DNA of 64,000 nt from Helopsaltes ochotensis (GCA_013400155.1 VXBM01001307.1:57688-121687), one strand, 5' to 3'; counted from the first letter of the stretch, positions 1 to 13,490 are shown. The notes: a model not told the origin generated them from the sequence alone. Translations and numbers: made by a program.

Positions 1-1729
1 AGTTTCTCTCTGCTCACCCTCCATCCCCACTCTTATTGAGAAGACCCGGAAAGAATTTCCTGAGCAGAAAAGAAAGAGGAAAAAAAAAAAAAAAAGATCT
101 GAATCTCTCTTATTTCTGATCTTTCCAGACCCCTTTATAATATTCATCTATTCTGAGCAGCATTTGACACTTCCTTCCCACCCACCCCTATTAGGAATCA
201 GCCGTGGGTTGCCTCCTTGCGCTCCCTTTTCTCCAGCCTCAAGGTGCACATTACAATTCCATTCTTATCCAGAGCACGGTAGCATCAAACGAGGGAAGGA
301 GTCTGGGTGAGCTCCATGCCTGGAGAAATGCACACCTTTTGTTTATGGCAGCGGGATGAAAGCCATGAGCTGGAGCCGGACACAAATCTGTCAGCCCTTG
401 GGAAAAGGAGCTGCTAACGACGGTAGCTCCGAGTACCCCGAGCACATCAAACAATCCTTCATTGGCTATGCTGGCTTGAAGTTCAATGTGTCTGTGCTTA
501 CCTTAATAAACCAGGCCTGAAAAATCACCCTATAAAGCTTAGAGGTGCTTAGAGGTACAAGGGCACCACTCAGGCTCCTCCGGCGCTCAGCCTCGTTCTG
601 CAAACAAAATTGGATCAAAATTAGGGCTAAATTCAAAATCAATTTACATCTTCCCCACGCACTTTTCATTTAAAAATCAGCCACGTATTGAAGGGAATAA
701 AACCAAAGTACGTGGATTTGTCCCTTGTGGAGAGGCAGGGAGATGAGCCCACGGCCAGGAGTAGCATTGACCCCGCTGTCGTACAGCACAACCCCTCTGA
801 ATCAACACACAGACTCTGATTTTTTTACAGTCACTCAATAATGTCGAGTTTCTATTAGGATTGTTTGGTTCAGAAGATTAAAGAGACAAAGGAACTCCAG
901 GAGAAAAAGAGCACGGAGAAAATTAAACAGTAAAGAGACCTTAGCAGAAAGAAAGTGATGGACACAGAAGGTTCTGCCCTAGCCTCTCTCTGTGTTCTCC
1001 ACTGCCAACCCCATCGTCCCAGAAGATGCCACAGCCTCACTGGCAGGCAGGGTGGAGCAAACTTCAATTCTCCATGGCTGCTGGGCTGAGCACCAGAATA
1101 AATCAAATAAAGGCAAAAACATGGGAAGAGGTGAAACGTGGGCTTGGAGGGAAAAGGGGAATGAGGAAGGAGCTCTGCATTGCCTAGGGGCACCCAGGAC
1201 ACAAACAGTACGAAAACTTTCCAGTGACCCACTTTTTGCTGCACTTGCATTGGGGGTTGAATGCCCCCATGAAGTCCTTGCCCGTGTCCCATCTGCTCCT
1301 GCCGTGGGGCAGAGAGGGCACTTTGGGCCTGCGGGAGTGGAGAGACGCTGAAGCACGGAATATCCCGAGCTGGAAGGGATCCACAAGGGTCCCTGCATCC
1401 TGCAGTGGTGGAGCCAAAGTCCTCCAAGGCTTCCAGCTGGAAGGAAAGTGGCAGGATCACTATCTCAGCGAGGGTGAAGGTCTCAGCTATGTAAGCAACC
1501 TGGATGAACACTTTGCTGTCATTCAGCTTCTGAGGGTGCCTGTCTGGGGGATCACTGTGCTCACAGGCTCAGCACCCTGCTGGAAACCACCGGGATGTAC
1601 ATAATGCAGCTCCCATCACCTGGGATTTCTTCAGAGCAAGGTACTCACCTGGCTGGAGCAGCAGCAAATCTCACCATTGCAAACAAATTTTAAAAAAATA
1701 GTCAGGGAAAATAAAATTGGTCAAACTTA
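1..1729. other. Non-coding spacer with a GC-richer patch
   Basis: No gene is recognised. A purine-rich tract with a 16-A run lies at about 65-96. From about 960 to 1600 the sequence is richer in G+C and contains a 213-codon open frame on the minus strand (870-1511) plus shorter frames on both strands. None shows a signal peptide followed by a folded domain, a catalytic motif or a repeat typical of a family. A consensus splice donor (CAG followed by GTGAGT) can be read on the minus strand at 1643-1650, with no clear partner acceptor. Confidence 0.55.
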
Positions 1730-1730
1730 C

Positions 1731-1795
1731 TTCTTTTTTTTTTTTTTTTTTTTCGCAAGATTTTTTTTTTTTTGGTTGTTTGCTTCTATTTTTTT

Positions 1796-1828
<33 letters not shown>

Positions 1829-1839
1829 TTCGCAAGATT
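1731..1839. repeat. Compound poly-T tract with a duplicated unit
   Basis: Three long T runs are separated by short non-T stretches. The string CGCAAGATT occurs directly after a T run twice, at 1754-1762 and 1831-1839, so the tract contains a direct repeat with a 77-bp period. Read on the minus strand this is ATCTTGCG followed by poly-A, twice. A slippage-driven or unequal-crossover duplication is the simplest reading; an assembly artefact is possible. Confidence 0.8.
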
Positions 1840-1861
1840 CTGTGTTGTCTTTGAATCACAG

Positions 1862-2989
1862 GCAGTGATTTTGGACACGAGACTGAGCAGAATGCATTGT
1901 TGATGCTCTCAGCCATTAGTTTATAAATTGAATAAGATAGATGTGTTCATTCATATGAACTAATGTAGTTTTTCTTATGAAGGTTTCATATTATACAAAT
2001 CCATTAGCATATTTACAAATTAATCTTCCCTTAGGAAGAAAAAAGATCAAAGATTTACAGAAGGAAGTGCTTTATTACTTTTAAACTGCCTTTTTTTTTT
2101 TTCAAAAAAAGAGAAAAAGAAATGAAGGGAAATTATGTTGAACCATAAATGTTTCTTTATGACTACTGTACAGCAGCTTTGTGGGAGATTTAAATTTACT
2201 AAAGGGCAAGGGGGACTTTAAGCCATCTATATGAGTTCAGTATTAAAAATATATATACATGACAGGTGCCCATATAAGTTCATGCAGTACAAAATATTCC
2301 ATAAATGAGCTCATTTATCTGAGTAATTTAAAAAGAGCTTCTGCACAAGGGGAGATATTTAGTATGAATTATGGTCCGTTTACCTTTCATAAGTTTTTTC
2401 ATCACTTCCCATACCTCCTTTGGTGCTACTGAAAATATCTGTAGTTATCAAGCCTTATATTCAACCTTGCTATTCCCTATTCCCAGGAAAGCCCTATTGG
2501 TGAAGTGACTCCATGCTCAAGATATGCAGCTTGTAAAGCCTTGCATGCAAGATTATTTCTTCTTCACCAATGCCAGATAAAACAAGATCAGGCTAAGAAA
2601 TCTTTAATCTAAGCAAATAACTTGAATAACAAAGAGCACTCCAGGTAAAGAAGAAAAAAAAAAACAAACAACAAACCTCTGGGTTTACCCCCATATTTGA
2701 GATTTAACTCAGTTGTGAAAGATTCTTCCTTCTGTTTTCAAAATGACTTTGTACTACGGTTGGAAATAAAGAGTAGTGGAGCAGCAAGGAAATGAAATGA
2801 GATGCAAACCTTTAATGATTTATTAATAACCACTTTCTGAGACATTTCTAACTGCTAAAGAGAAATCAGAACACTAAATACATTAAGATCTTCAAGGGCG
2901 GGGGGTGGAAGGGAGAACTATCGGAAAGTTAGGAAAATAATGGAAAATTTCCAAGGCTAAAAAGCCACCTCACAACCCAAGCACATTTT
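1862..2989. other. AT-rich spacer, nothing recognised
   Basis: AT-rich DNA with short A and T runs (for example a T run followed by an A run at 2091-2110). There is no open frame worth noting, no recognisable repeat family and no CpG clustering. Confidence 0.5.
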
Positions 2990-3077
2990 AGGTAGAGTTG
3001 CTCCTGCCTTGGGACAGGAGTTGGAACTAGATGACCTCTGAAATCCCTCTCAGACATAAACTTCATACTTCTATGCT
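2990..3077 (+). mobile_element. CR1 LINE remnant, 3' end
   Basis: The stretch TTGGAACTAGATGACCTCTGAAATCCCTCTCAG-like (3020-3052) matches the terminal part of avian CR1 elements, where GTTGGACTAGATGATCTC is followed by a TCCCTTCCA-like string. It is followed by a decayed ATTCTATG-type tail (CTTCTATGCTG at 3068-3078). Upstream the copy fades out, so it is a 5'-truncated fragment with no coding capacity. CR1 spreads by target-primed reverse transcription, and short 3' stubs like this are the normal form in birds. Confidence 0.65.
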
Positions 3078-6000
3078 GAAACGTTTGAAGATCTTTTCCA
3101 ACATGTACCATTAATTTATTTTTTAATCCTTTAGGATATATTCCAAAGGAAAACTTCAAGGCTGTTACTAAGACTACAGTTAAATCACCATTCATGAACA
3201 GAATCACACTCATTTTCTCGTGATCACCGCACTCACTCAAGTTATAACTTCTTTCACTTCTTGGAGCTTGCTGAAAAATTGATGTTAGATCGAAAAGGAC
3301 CAGAAACATCCACCTTTCCTGGACCACAAGGAACCAGACTGGACTTGTTCTCCTACCTAGCCCTCCTCTTCCAAAAACTCTTCTCCCTCTCAATCCACGT
3401 GCTACCTATCCTCATGAAGAACACTTGCCTTGGGCAAGTTTTGAATGGATATTCCCCTGCTCTGGAGCTGACTTGAATTGCAAAATCCCTCCACATCCTC
3501 CTGTTCCCATTCAGGAATGCTCTGCCTGAACAACCAGGCCACTTCCCCTCTGTCTCTTTCCCTCTGTTTTCCTGAGGGAAGCTCTCCAAAAGGTTTCCCT
3601 GTGACAGTTCGAGGGGAAATTCAGTGTCATTTTTTGTTTTCCTTCAGAGGTTGCATTTGGCTATCAGAGTGCTCACGGTCAGCAAACCAGAGCTCTTCAA
3701 TGTCTCAGTCGACCCACTTGGGAAATCAATAAAAGATAAGACTTCCCATGTTTCAGAGCTATGAGGGTTGGCAAATGCTTCTAAAGTGCTTTGAAAACCT
3801 GGAAAGGTGTAATGTTCTTATAATGGCCTGAATGCTTTGTAGCTCTACAGAATATTTTACTCCAAAATCTTAAGCTTTTACAAGTAACTAACCCTAACTA
3901 CGGCAAATCCTATGAGATATCTGTAAACAAACAATCACTTTCAGGATAGTGCTTAGTCCATCATATCTTAGTCCAAAATACTGACGTCAGACACTGCAAT
4001 TTATCATTCACATCATCTTCCAGTCCTGCTGAAGTCTACGAGACCTTTTTGTTGGAAATATTATTGGCAAGCCTACTCAGTAGATTAATGCTAATTAGCT
4101 TAGGGTGGGAAAGTTGTGTACTACTCGAAATTTGGCTCACAAAATGAGAAGGAATAAGCAAAGAAGAATGTCCTAGAGCCAGCAGGAGAGAAGTTAGCAA
4201 CTGAGGTTCAATCATAGAAAAAAAAAAAAATATATATATACATATACATCACCAGAAAAAACCCTTAGGCCAATGTTCTCTCAGTGCAAGAGGCATTTAA
4301 GGTTAGGACCTTACACTTTCCAGCCTTTCCACTCTCCAGCCATCACCACCTTGTTAAGGATTCTGACTGCTTCACACATGTGAGAGGAAGTTTGGCACCA
4401 CAAGTTTTCCAGGTGAAAAAGTGTGTCATCAATGAAGAAGAATTACAAGTCATTAAACTGGAGTGCATGCTGTGCATGCCTCTTCAATTCAATATAGGGA
4501 ATTAAGAAGTCAAATGCCTGTGGCATTAAATATGAATGATGAATGCGAGAAATAAAATAAGTAGAAGAGAAATCTATGTGTTTCATTACGTGAGGTAGCT
4601 GTGCCACTGGCACCTTTTGCTTTTGTATTAAGAAAAAAATGGTCTAAGATCAGAAAGAAAAGCAAACTCAGTTTTAAAGCAAATTCGTGTACCATTGTAA
4701 CGAGACTCAAACATAAAAAATTTTCTAATCTAGATTCCACTATAATAATCTGAAAAGAGCACAGAGTATGACACTTTATGAAGCAGGAATCGAGAAGAAT
4801 AGCAGACACATCTTTCTTCACAATGGGCTTCTAAAAGAGCAGCCAGTATTTCAGGAAAGAACACAAACTCCAGAAGAAGAGCAATGTCAGAAGTGACACA
4901 TTATCCCATTTTAAGGCATGTGTCTGACTCCTGCTTGGAATACGAAGGATAAACAAGACGAGCCACAAAGGCTTCTGTGTGTATCCCAAAGCACACGGCA
5001 TGGGAAACCACTTCTCCCTCTTTCCAAGGGAAATGGTTTCTTTCATCTCCGATCAAGTTCCAGAGGTATTTTTATTTATTTCCACACGAAGGGCTATGAA
5101 CCAAATTCACCTCATCATTTCGCAGAGTAAATTGAAAAATGCGTCTACTCAGCAGCCTCACCAAGACACGTAGAGGTTGGAGTTGTGTCCCTCGGGGAGT
5201 GAGATGTCATCTGCACCCAACACCTTTCTGATGAACACCTAATATTAAGCGAAATTCTATTAATCCTCTGGATGTGGTAGAACAAGTTACTATGCCCCGA
5301 AAAAAAATGAGAATTGAGAACAGCCAGGTAACATCTAGAGGTGCTAAGAAAGAAAACAAATATTCAACAGGCTGGTTGAATATTTTTCACAATTATGAAG
5401 ATGAGGGAGAAGAAATTTTATGAACGAATAGCCAATTTCACCTAAAATTGAGGTAAAAATAAAGGAGTGTTTTGAAATGGAATACATTGGTAAGAGTGGG
5501 TTAGTGACTATTTTCTTGCCTGTTTGGTGATTACGAGGTTCCAAATAATGTGATACCCAGAGAATTGAATATCAATAAATTCTGATCTATTTTATTTTAC
5601 TTACTAATATTTCTGGATAGATAATAAAAACAGAAACTGTTTGAAGACAAGGAAAAGTTTCTGTTCCAAATGAGCTGGTTTTGAAACCTTTCCTGAAACA
5701 TAACACCCCGTTATTGATAAAATTTAATTCTGTCAATTTTTGAGGACAAAAGCATGAATTATATGTATGCATAAGCACATATTTAAATAACATATACGAT
5801 GTGCTTTGGGACGCAGGGCATTTTCTGTCCCGTATAATCTCATCTACATTTTCCTCAACTTATTTTTAAGCCCAAAATATGAGATGTTTGCATCATGCAG
5901 TTTCCTTCTCACTACATTGTTGTGTGATAAATTGTGACGAGGATGGCACGGATCGCATCCCAATTACCAGAATCACTATGGAGGAAAAAAAATCAACAAT

Positions 6001-7229
6001 TTGAACCAGACACTCACCAATCCCAGAGCATCTGATATGGGGCTCCTTTAAATCACTTAATACAGTCTGGCTTTGTGCAGGCACCTAGAAAGGAGAAAAT
6101 ATTGCAATTTATCCCCCAAACCTCAGGTACAGTACATTTTACGGGCACTGTGTCCTTTTATAAATTCAATATGTTTTTTGACATGTAACACGTGCTTTTT
6201 TGTGGGAACTGGGTCACTGGAAGTTTTCACAGTTGTTTTTTTTTTTTTCCTCAAAACTGCCATTGTGGAAAAATCACAACAGCACCATCCACCACATCCT
6301 TAAATATGGTTGATGGAACAATTCAGGTGGCACAGGGATCCTTGAGAATTTCAATCTGAATTAATTTTTTTTAAAATAAGATTTCTTTCCCCCGGTGCCA
6401 AAACTGAAAATGATGTAAGTGCAAAAATCTCTGTAGTAAATTAGTCATAAAAGAATAAAACAGTTAAACGAATATATTTTTCATGCTTGAGGGCTGTGTG
6501 TTTAACAGTTTTCTAACTGTTCATTCATTTATATAAAAATACTTTGGTTATTATCTACTTGAGTTGAAATTAGATATTTAATTGACTGGAGGGAATGAAA
6601 TCCGCTCACTTTTAAATAAAGCAATGATTTAAAAATATTCCTGTAAAGTGATTTGTAAGACCACACCAGCACTAGTTCTTGGCACACGTCCTTGTCTGTG
6701 TATATATTTTAAAAGCATGGTTGTTTTTACAAATGTAGTACTGTGAGAGCTAACTTCTTCAGAAACATGTTTATCTTAATTAGGAAAGTCAACAGACTTC
6801 TAATGGGAAGAAATGCGTATTTTTCTCTGTGGTATCTAAAGCATCAAAGGCCTCGTTCTCATGCCAAACCAATCTTCCTTCCTGCCTGCCTTTCAAACCC
6901 AGGTGATTGCAGACAGCTGAGCAGACATTTTCCCAAAAGCTTCTATTGACCTGGCTCCAGTCCTTTCCCGTGCTCTGTCTCCTTTTCTATCCGCGTGTCA
7001 CTTCTCTTTCTCTTTCTGTGTATTTGTTGTATTTTTGCCCGAGGAAACCTAGGGATATTCATGGCACTGAGGCAAATAATGTGGAATTAAAAACTAAATT
7101 CTTCAGGCCTTATCCTAGCAACAGGACCATCACCATCTGTTCAGAGGACAGGACTGCCATTATCCGCTGCATTCTTTGTACGTACTCCATCACCTGTGAG
7201 GGGAAAAACATTGCCCCTTATCCTGGGGT
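3078..7229. other. AT-rich spacer with short simple repeats
   Basis: No gene is recognised. Open frames reach 110 codons (6907-7239 on +) without family motifs. Around 6540-6720 the sequence has a smooth AT-rich texture with TAAT cores that could be weakly conserved, but I see too little to call it. The one clear simple repeat (4218-4248) is listed separately. Confidence 0.45.
4218..4248. repeat. A13 followed by (TA)n microsatellite
   Basis: A run of 13 A is followed directly by five TA units and an interrupted CATATAC tail. It is likely length-polymorphic. Confidence 0.85.
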
Positions 7230-7247
7230 CTTTGTTTAAAAACAAAG
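7230..7247. promoter_or_regulatory. SOX/TCF-type inverted repeat
   Basis: CTTTGTTT and AAACAAAG form perfect 8-bp arms around a 2-bp AA spacer. CTTTGTT/AACAAAG is the core recognised by HMG-box factors of the SOX and TCF/LEF families, and head-to-head pairs are used by SOX dimers such as SOXE. The match is short and could be chance; no surrounding evidence of a regulatory element is strong. Confidence 0.3.
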
Positions 7248-9756
7248 TTGTCTGCTTCTCTCTGGTACCCATACATTTCATAAATGTGATATACGGTACA
7301 TTTAAAGGGATTAGGCAGCAATAAAAAAGCCTTAAAAGCTTAAAAAGAAAGAAAAAAAAAAAACTAAAGGGAAGACATCTGCATAATAAACAGCTAAAGC
7401 AAATATTGTTCAATTTAAACAAACAGTTGAGATTAATTAGTAAAAGTTCATACAAATTCCTATATCTGCTACCAATATCAACGATGTAAGTACTACACCT
7501 TTCACTTCGGGAGAATTTTACAGCAATAGTGGAATTGTTGTTAGGGATTTGGGGTTTTTTTAAAATTCAAATAACTGATTTAAAATCTGTGTTCCCCAAT
7601 GTGCTGCAAAGGCCATTTTGGCTGCTCACAAACATGTTTGGACCTGAAGCCCCAAAATACAACAAAATCTAAAGGGCTGAACCTCTTTTACCTCAGGAAA
7701 ACATGATGTTGGCTCAAAGAACTAAAATACCCCACAATTTAATTTTAAATCCTCATCTTTTACCCTCGAAGAATAATACTCCTTATTCCTCATTTATTTC
7801 TGCTTTGAATATTTGAACATGGGTAAAAGTGCACAAAGGAGGAAGAGGTAAAAATCAGGGAATCAAATGAAAAAGAAAAAATTCCTGGAAATCAGAGCAA
7901 CAGCCTTGACCTCAAATTATGTTTTCAGTTTAAAATTATAATTTATAAAAGCTGGTTGACTGGCTGTCTCTGTTGTTTTTATGCCACTTATAAACAAAGC
8001 TGCAGTCATATTTATTTCTCAGGGCTCACAGACGCATTTGTGGTGTGCAGCTTGGCAACAGAAACCGGTAAAAATTTGCCTGCTCCTACCAAATCTCCAA
8101 AGTGCTCAGACCATCCTGTAACAGCCACAGGTCTGAAGGTCCAGGATGCTGCATCCCCTCCTCCCCAGGGACTAAAAGGGCAGAGCAGAGCCACCTGCTC
8201 TAATCACCCTCCTCTTCCTCTCCCCAAGAGGTGAAAGTAAGGATGGAAATCCTTAGAACTGCAAGGGAAATTCCTCTTCTTCCCACATTTTCCCCCCAGC
8301 CTTTTACCATATTCCAATTTCATTTATTGCTTCTGCTTTTCTGCAAGCTGTGGGGCTGACAGGAAAAAGTTGCCACCTTATTTGGTGGATCACAGGACAA
8401 GGGTTGTCCTAGATGGGCATTCAGCATCACCTGCTCACAGAGGCTGGATCCATCACGTCTTTTTCAAGCAAAAAAAACTGAGTCAGTTCCATTTTCTCAC
8501 AAATATTGACAAGGATTGGAAAAATTTCAAAAGGAATGAAGAAGAAATAATCTATCATTAAAACAAACAAACACCTAAATTTTGCCCTAAATTTAATTTG
8601 TTGCATTAATGACTTTCGGGTCTTGGTATCCAACAAGGGCTAATGGTTTCCCCTCAGCCAAGCAGACGCCCAAATTTTGGTAAGCAAAATGGTCCAAAGT
8701 AGAAATACAGAAATTTTTTTATCTCAGAGCATCTGGGAGGTTTTTTATTATGGAATAAATTATCAGCTCTTCTACAAGCTTGCACGTGAGAGGGGAATCT
8801 TCCTTGGAAGCAACAGAGGTCCCTCGGCTCTGGAGAGAGGCTGGTGCATCAATTCAGCTTTCTCTGTGCCTAGGTGGCCTTAGATAGGACACCACTTTGG
8901 CCAAATATGAATATAATTGTGCTTTTGAAATTGCCTCTCAATGGAAAAATCTGTCTTAAACAGCACTACTTCAGTTTTGTCAACACCAACATAAAGATTT
9001 ATTTTAAAAGTCTTTGAAGCATTGTTTGGATTTTGGCTTTCTTACCATACTACTAAACTTCTCATCTCTGCATTCCTCCAATATTTCATAAAGTCATAAA
9101 CTGTCGTACATATTTACAGACCAGAACTGATGTTGCCTTCCTTGTAGAGAATACAAATACCTGTATTAGTATTCACAAAATCCCACCACCATTACAAACC
9201 AGCCTTTAGCAGGAAAGATAGAAGCATTGTGTTTCATATGGAAAATTATGGGACGGTGGAGGAAGGGGGAGACTAGAACACAAATGTACTGAAATCAAAA
9301 CTCACGTTTCAATCACAAACTTATGTTTCTAGCAGTGTTCAAGTGCAATAAAGAGACACAACTAATGAGGCCCTCCATACTTTTCTAGTTTCAAGGAGGA
9401 AGCTGTTAGTAATCTAAGACAGATAAAGAAATCCACTAATTAAAGTATTCTGAGATGAATAGTAGCCTCCAATTATTTTCCTGATTTGACACAATCTAGT
9501 AACAGCATGACATAACAATGTTTTACGCAATATCATGGGATTTTGTGAAAACAAAGTACAAACTGAATTGGAATTTTGAGGACAACAACAATAGAGTGCT
9601 CACAGGCCAGCCTGTGGTTGGACTCATCTCTCTCAGTTTAAATGAATACAGAAATGAACAGAGGAAAGCTTGATGTTGAGGAGTAAGTGACTTTTCATAA
9701 AAATAAAAGTTGTGAAGGAGAATGTTAACAGGTAATAAAGGTTACAATTGATTATA
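7248..9756. other. Spacer, nothing recognised
   Basis: Mixed AT-rich sequence. Open frames stay at or below about 100 codons and contain no recognisable domains. No transposon end, CpG cluster or tandem array is visible. Confidence 0.45.
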
Positions 9757-9931
9757 AAATCATTGAATAGGTTGGATTGGAAGGGCTCTTAAATCTCAAC
9801 TCATTTCCTGCCATGGGCAGGAACACCTTCCACTATCCAAGGCTGCTCCAAGACCTGGCCTTGGACACTTCCAGAGATCCAGGGGCAGCCACAGCTTCTG
9901 TGGGCAAACTGTGCCAAGGTCTCAGCGCACC
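9757..9931 (-). mobile_element. CR1 LINE remnant, 3' end
   Basis: Read on the plus strand this begins with the inverted tail AATCATTGAATAGG. It continues through GGAAGGGCTCTTAAA, CTGCCATGGGCAGGAACACC, TTCCACTATCCAAGGCTGCTC and CCTGGCCTTGGACACTTCCAG to CTGTGGGCAAACTGTGCCA. This is the order of segments in the reverse complement of an avian CR1 3' end. It is about 175 bp, 5'-truncated, diverged by many substitutions and carries no open frame. Confidence 0.88.
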
Positions 9932-12900
9932 ATTTTTTGTATTTTATGTGCAAGTTTAACAACTCTTGTATAAATAATTTACATGCACCTCATCTCCAAT
10001 CACTAAGCATCTACAAATACAATAAAGCCCAGGGCTCAAGTTCTCCCCACTCCAAATTCCATTGCAAGGCAGCAAAAAGTCTGCCATCCAACTTGATATC
10101 TGAACACAAATAGCTGTGTAAACCTCCTCTCATCTCGAGAGGAATTTAACCCAGCACCACAGTTAAGTGCTGAGAGCACACCCCAGGTCACTGATGAGAG
10201 AACTGAGGTGTCTGCAGGGGTGGGAGTTGGGCTGTTCTGGCAGCAAGGGCTGGCGTGACAGGGACCTTGCAGGGACCTGCTACCCACGTGGAGACCTCTC
10301 TCTGCATGGCACACTTGGGTTTGGCCACTTAGAACAAGCTGTGTCTCAGCTTTACCATTAGTAACATGGGTATTAAACATTTGTCTCCATGCTGAGGCAT
10401 TGCCAGGAATTTCTGCTTTAGAGGAACATTTTGAAAGCTATAGAGGAACAGAGATGATGGCTGTGACTATCAAGCCAAAGCTTAGCTGCTGGTGGAGTGT
10501 GTAAGCATAATGATAATGAGGAATGGTAAGGACATTTTAAAAGCTGCTCACTGACAGCTCCAGCTTTGATTCACATCTCCAAGCTGCCCAGCCAATTGCT
10601 AAGAGAGGAGGTGGGAAAAATAAATAAAAAGCTCTTCTTGTCACATAGCGTTTCTTCAGATAGCCCCGATAGCCCCGTGCATGAATACAGCTCACAACCA
10701 GCAGCACGAAACAGGGGCAAACAAAGGTAAAACACCATTAATTATGGAGCTGGTTTCACTGAGAAGGCCACAACTACAAGAGAATCTGATGGGGTTGGAA
10801 TCCTTGATGACACACCGCGACCATGGGCACTGGCAGTGATGCTGTAGGATTTTAGTTTTTATATTTTTCATATATTTGTAACCCCGCAGTTCCTTAGTGT
10901 AAAACTCAAAACTCCATATACAGTGCTAGCTACTGTCTTCACATGTTTATTAGACAAAACAATTCCTCTCTAGGCCTGGGAATCAAGGACAACTCTCTGT
11001 CTCAGACACGGAAAAGTAAAATCAAAAGCGAGTTGGGGGAGGAGCAAACTGGGGGTACTTTGTTACCTGAAGCTGTAACTGGAAGATGAACCCCCAACAT
11101 GCAATTGGACCAAACCTTATAAAAATGTGAAACACTCATGATGCATCCATTTCTGGGTGCATGCCCTCGGGGAGGCTTCATCTACCCTTAACGTATCTGA
11201 AAACCCTTCAATAAATAAATCCACTGTAGCTATCGAGCACAGCTAGAACCACACAGGACACTCAGTGAAAGGAAAGAGCAAAAGAGGGCTTGACCTTTAA
11301 TCTTCTCTATTATATAGTTTTCAGATCCATGCCAAGGATTGGTAGATGGAGTCGGCACCTCTCCAATCCCATTGGTCAAACTGACAGTCCATCAAGTGTT
11401 CCTTCACCCAGAAAATATGTGAATGTCTACAACAATTTCCCAAAATATCTTTATCTATTGATAACACCTGTGTGAGAAAGAAGTGAGACTTATGAAAAAC
11501 ATCGAGAACTCTGACTCCACTTTAGAAACTGCGAACAACATCAGAAAGGCTGCAAAAGTCAGGGCAACAACCCACTTTTACCCTCTCCATCTTGTCTGGC
11601 CTCTGCTTTTCGGCAAGCCCCAAAAAGGCGTCAGGAGGAGTGGTGGCAGGGCAGGGCTGCCAGGGGAAGGGGAGCCCAGCGAGGCAGGGCTGGCCGCTGG
11701 AGCGGGGCTGTGCAGCCACGGCCCCGCAGAAACGGCTTCTGTTGCTACTGCTAATGATGAATACCATATGCTTGGCTCTTGCTGTTATAAAATAAGTTAC
11801 GTTACTGCTGCCTCAGAGTGAATCAACTCCTTCTCTTTCATTGAAAATAGACGTTTGTGCCCATTCATGTTTCCTCGGCACTAGTACATGGGTAAAAATG
11901 TTTTTTTTATAAAATCGAAATAACCTCCGACTATAGCTTTTTTCTGCCTTTCACCATATCACTGCCTTGGTTCCATTTCAGATACAGCATCCCTTTTCCC
12001 AGACAATAATCCTGAAACAGAGAAGAGAAAGAATTGATATGATCATTCATATTTTTTTTTTTCCTTTTGTTACTTTGAACCAGTTCAATTCGCTGTAGCT
12101 AAAACGTAAAGTGTGATCGGCAGCCTTGATTTGGGAAATCCTTCTTTAGGCACAGGAAAAAAAGATGTTTGCTGTAGACATCAAATTTTATTCAGCCTCC
12201 TACTATCTGAGAATCAGCTCTTTTATTAAAGTCATTTTGGCCACCACTTATTAATTTACCAATGGAAAAGAACCTCTTAGATCCAGTTGTTTTCATTTAT
12301 AACTTCATATACAAACAACTTACTTTGTGATTTCACTAAAGGTAATCAAATCACAGGACACACAATTAGTTCAATTAAGATGCATCCTGCAGGCCTATCC
12401 ACTCAAATACCACAGGAATATTTCAAAATTTCAGAATTTTAAACCCTTGCCTTCGCAACTGTGTACTCTGTGGTGTTGTGAAATGGAAAAATAGTTTGTA
12501 TTCATTTATGTTTTCAAATAAACCTCCCCCTCCATTTTTACAGGTATATTGGCATATATATACATAATGGGAGCAGGCCCTAAATGCCATGTGGGTACTC
12601 AAACACAAAAGCCGAGATTTAAGATTTTGACACATCTTTTTCTACTTTAGGGGTTTTGCTAAGATCAGTTTTTACCAGTCAAATGAAGCAAAGGTGCCGA
12701 GGAGCAGCACAGTGCCAGAGCAGGTAGAAGGAGAGTGATGTTGCCCTGGTTTTCAGCCTTCTGATGTGTTTTCGTTTCTGCAGTGGAGTTTCTCACGCAC
12801 TCACTGTAAACAATCGGACTGTTTTCATTCTTTCGTGGAGGAGGAGAGAGCTGATGGGCTGTTGGTCTGACCAGTGTGGTTGGAGAGGTGGCAGCTTCAC

Positions 12901-13369
12901 CCTCCAATCCATGGTCACCTTTGGAATTCTATAAAATGTCAAAAGACGTAAATAAAATTCCTTATCTCTCTGGCACGACTCAGCATGTAGGTGTCTCCTG
13001 TCTCCATAGAGTGACACAACTGAATGCCACAAAAGATCCCTTCTTTGTACTTCTGACCAAACAAAACTGCATATTGTTTCAAAGCCTGCTATAAAAAGAA
13101 AACTGGAAAGATAAAATAAATAAATAAAAGGCTGGCACAACAAGCCTTTAAAACAGAGACAACCCATTGCAGCACCGCTCCCTGTTTATTTTATGCCAAA
13201 ATGATTTCCTATCCACCTGTTCATTTAAGAAAAAAAAAAAAAAGTAAGAGCTAAAATATCCAGTCATTGTGAATTGGGAAAACTAATACTTTGGCACACG
13301 GCCTGTAGGAAAAAAGAACACAATGTATTACTTCCGTCGTACGTGTGGGAACTACAGGGGATCATTTTC
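9932..13369. other. Spacer with one GC-rich patch
   Basis: No gene is recognised. A short GC-rich patch at about 11590-11730 contains several CpGs and overlapping open frames of about 80-112 codons on both strands, none resembling a family. An (AAAT)n stretch sits at 13112-13129. A 124-codon minus-strand frame (12793-13167) is rich in Cys, Phe and Leu and looks like translated AT-rich spacer. Confidence 0.45.
13112..13129. repeat. (AAAT)n microsatellite
   Basis: Several perfect tandem AAAT-type units flanked by purine-rich DNA. Confidence 0.7.
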
Positions 13370-13490
13370 ATGCACTTCAATAGGCCCCTGTTAATGATCA
13401 GCAGTTGATTGGCCAAATTAACCCCAGGTCTACCTCCAAAATGATTATGATTGCATATTATAATTAACGATGACACTAAGGATATTAGGC
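13370..13490. promoter_or_regulatory. Candidate conserved non-coding element
   Basis: A smooth stretch without simple repeats, containing TTAATGATCAGC, GATTGGCCAAATTAA (CCAAT-box and homeodomain-like cores) and TTATAATTAACGATGAC. Clustered TAAT/ATTA cores mixed with less common words are typical of vertebrate developmental enhancers. This is texture only; conservation was not tested. Confidence 0.22.

Noticed and set aside
1677..1916. Lys-rich and Phe-rich open frames on both strands
   Set aside because: They are translations of the poly-T tract and have no other content.
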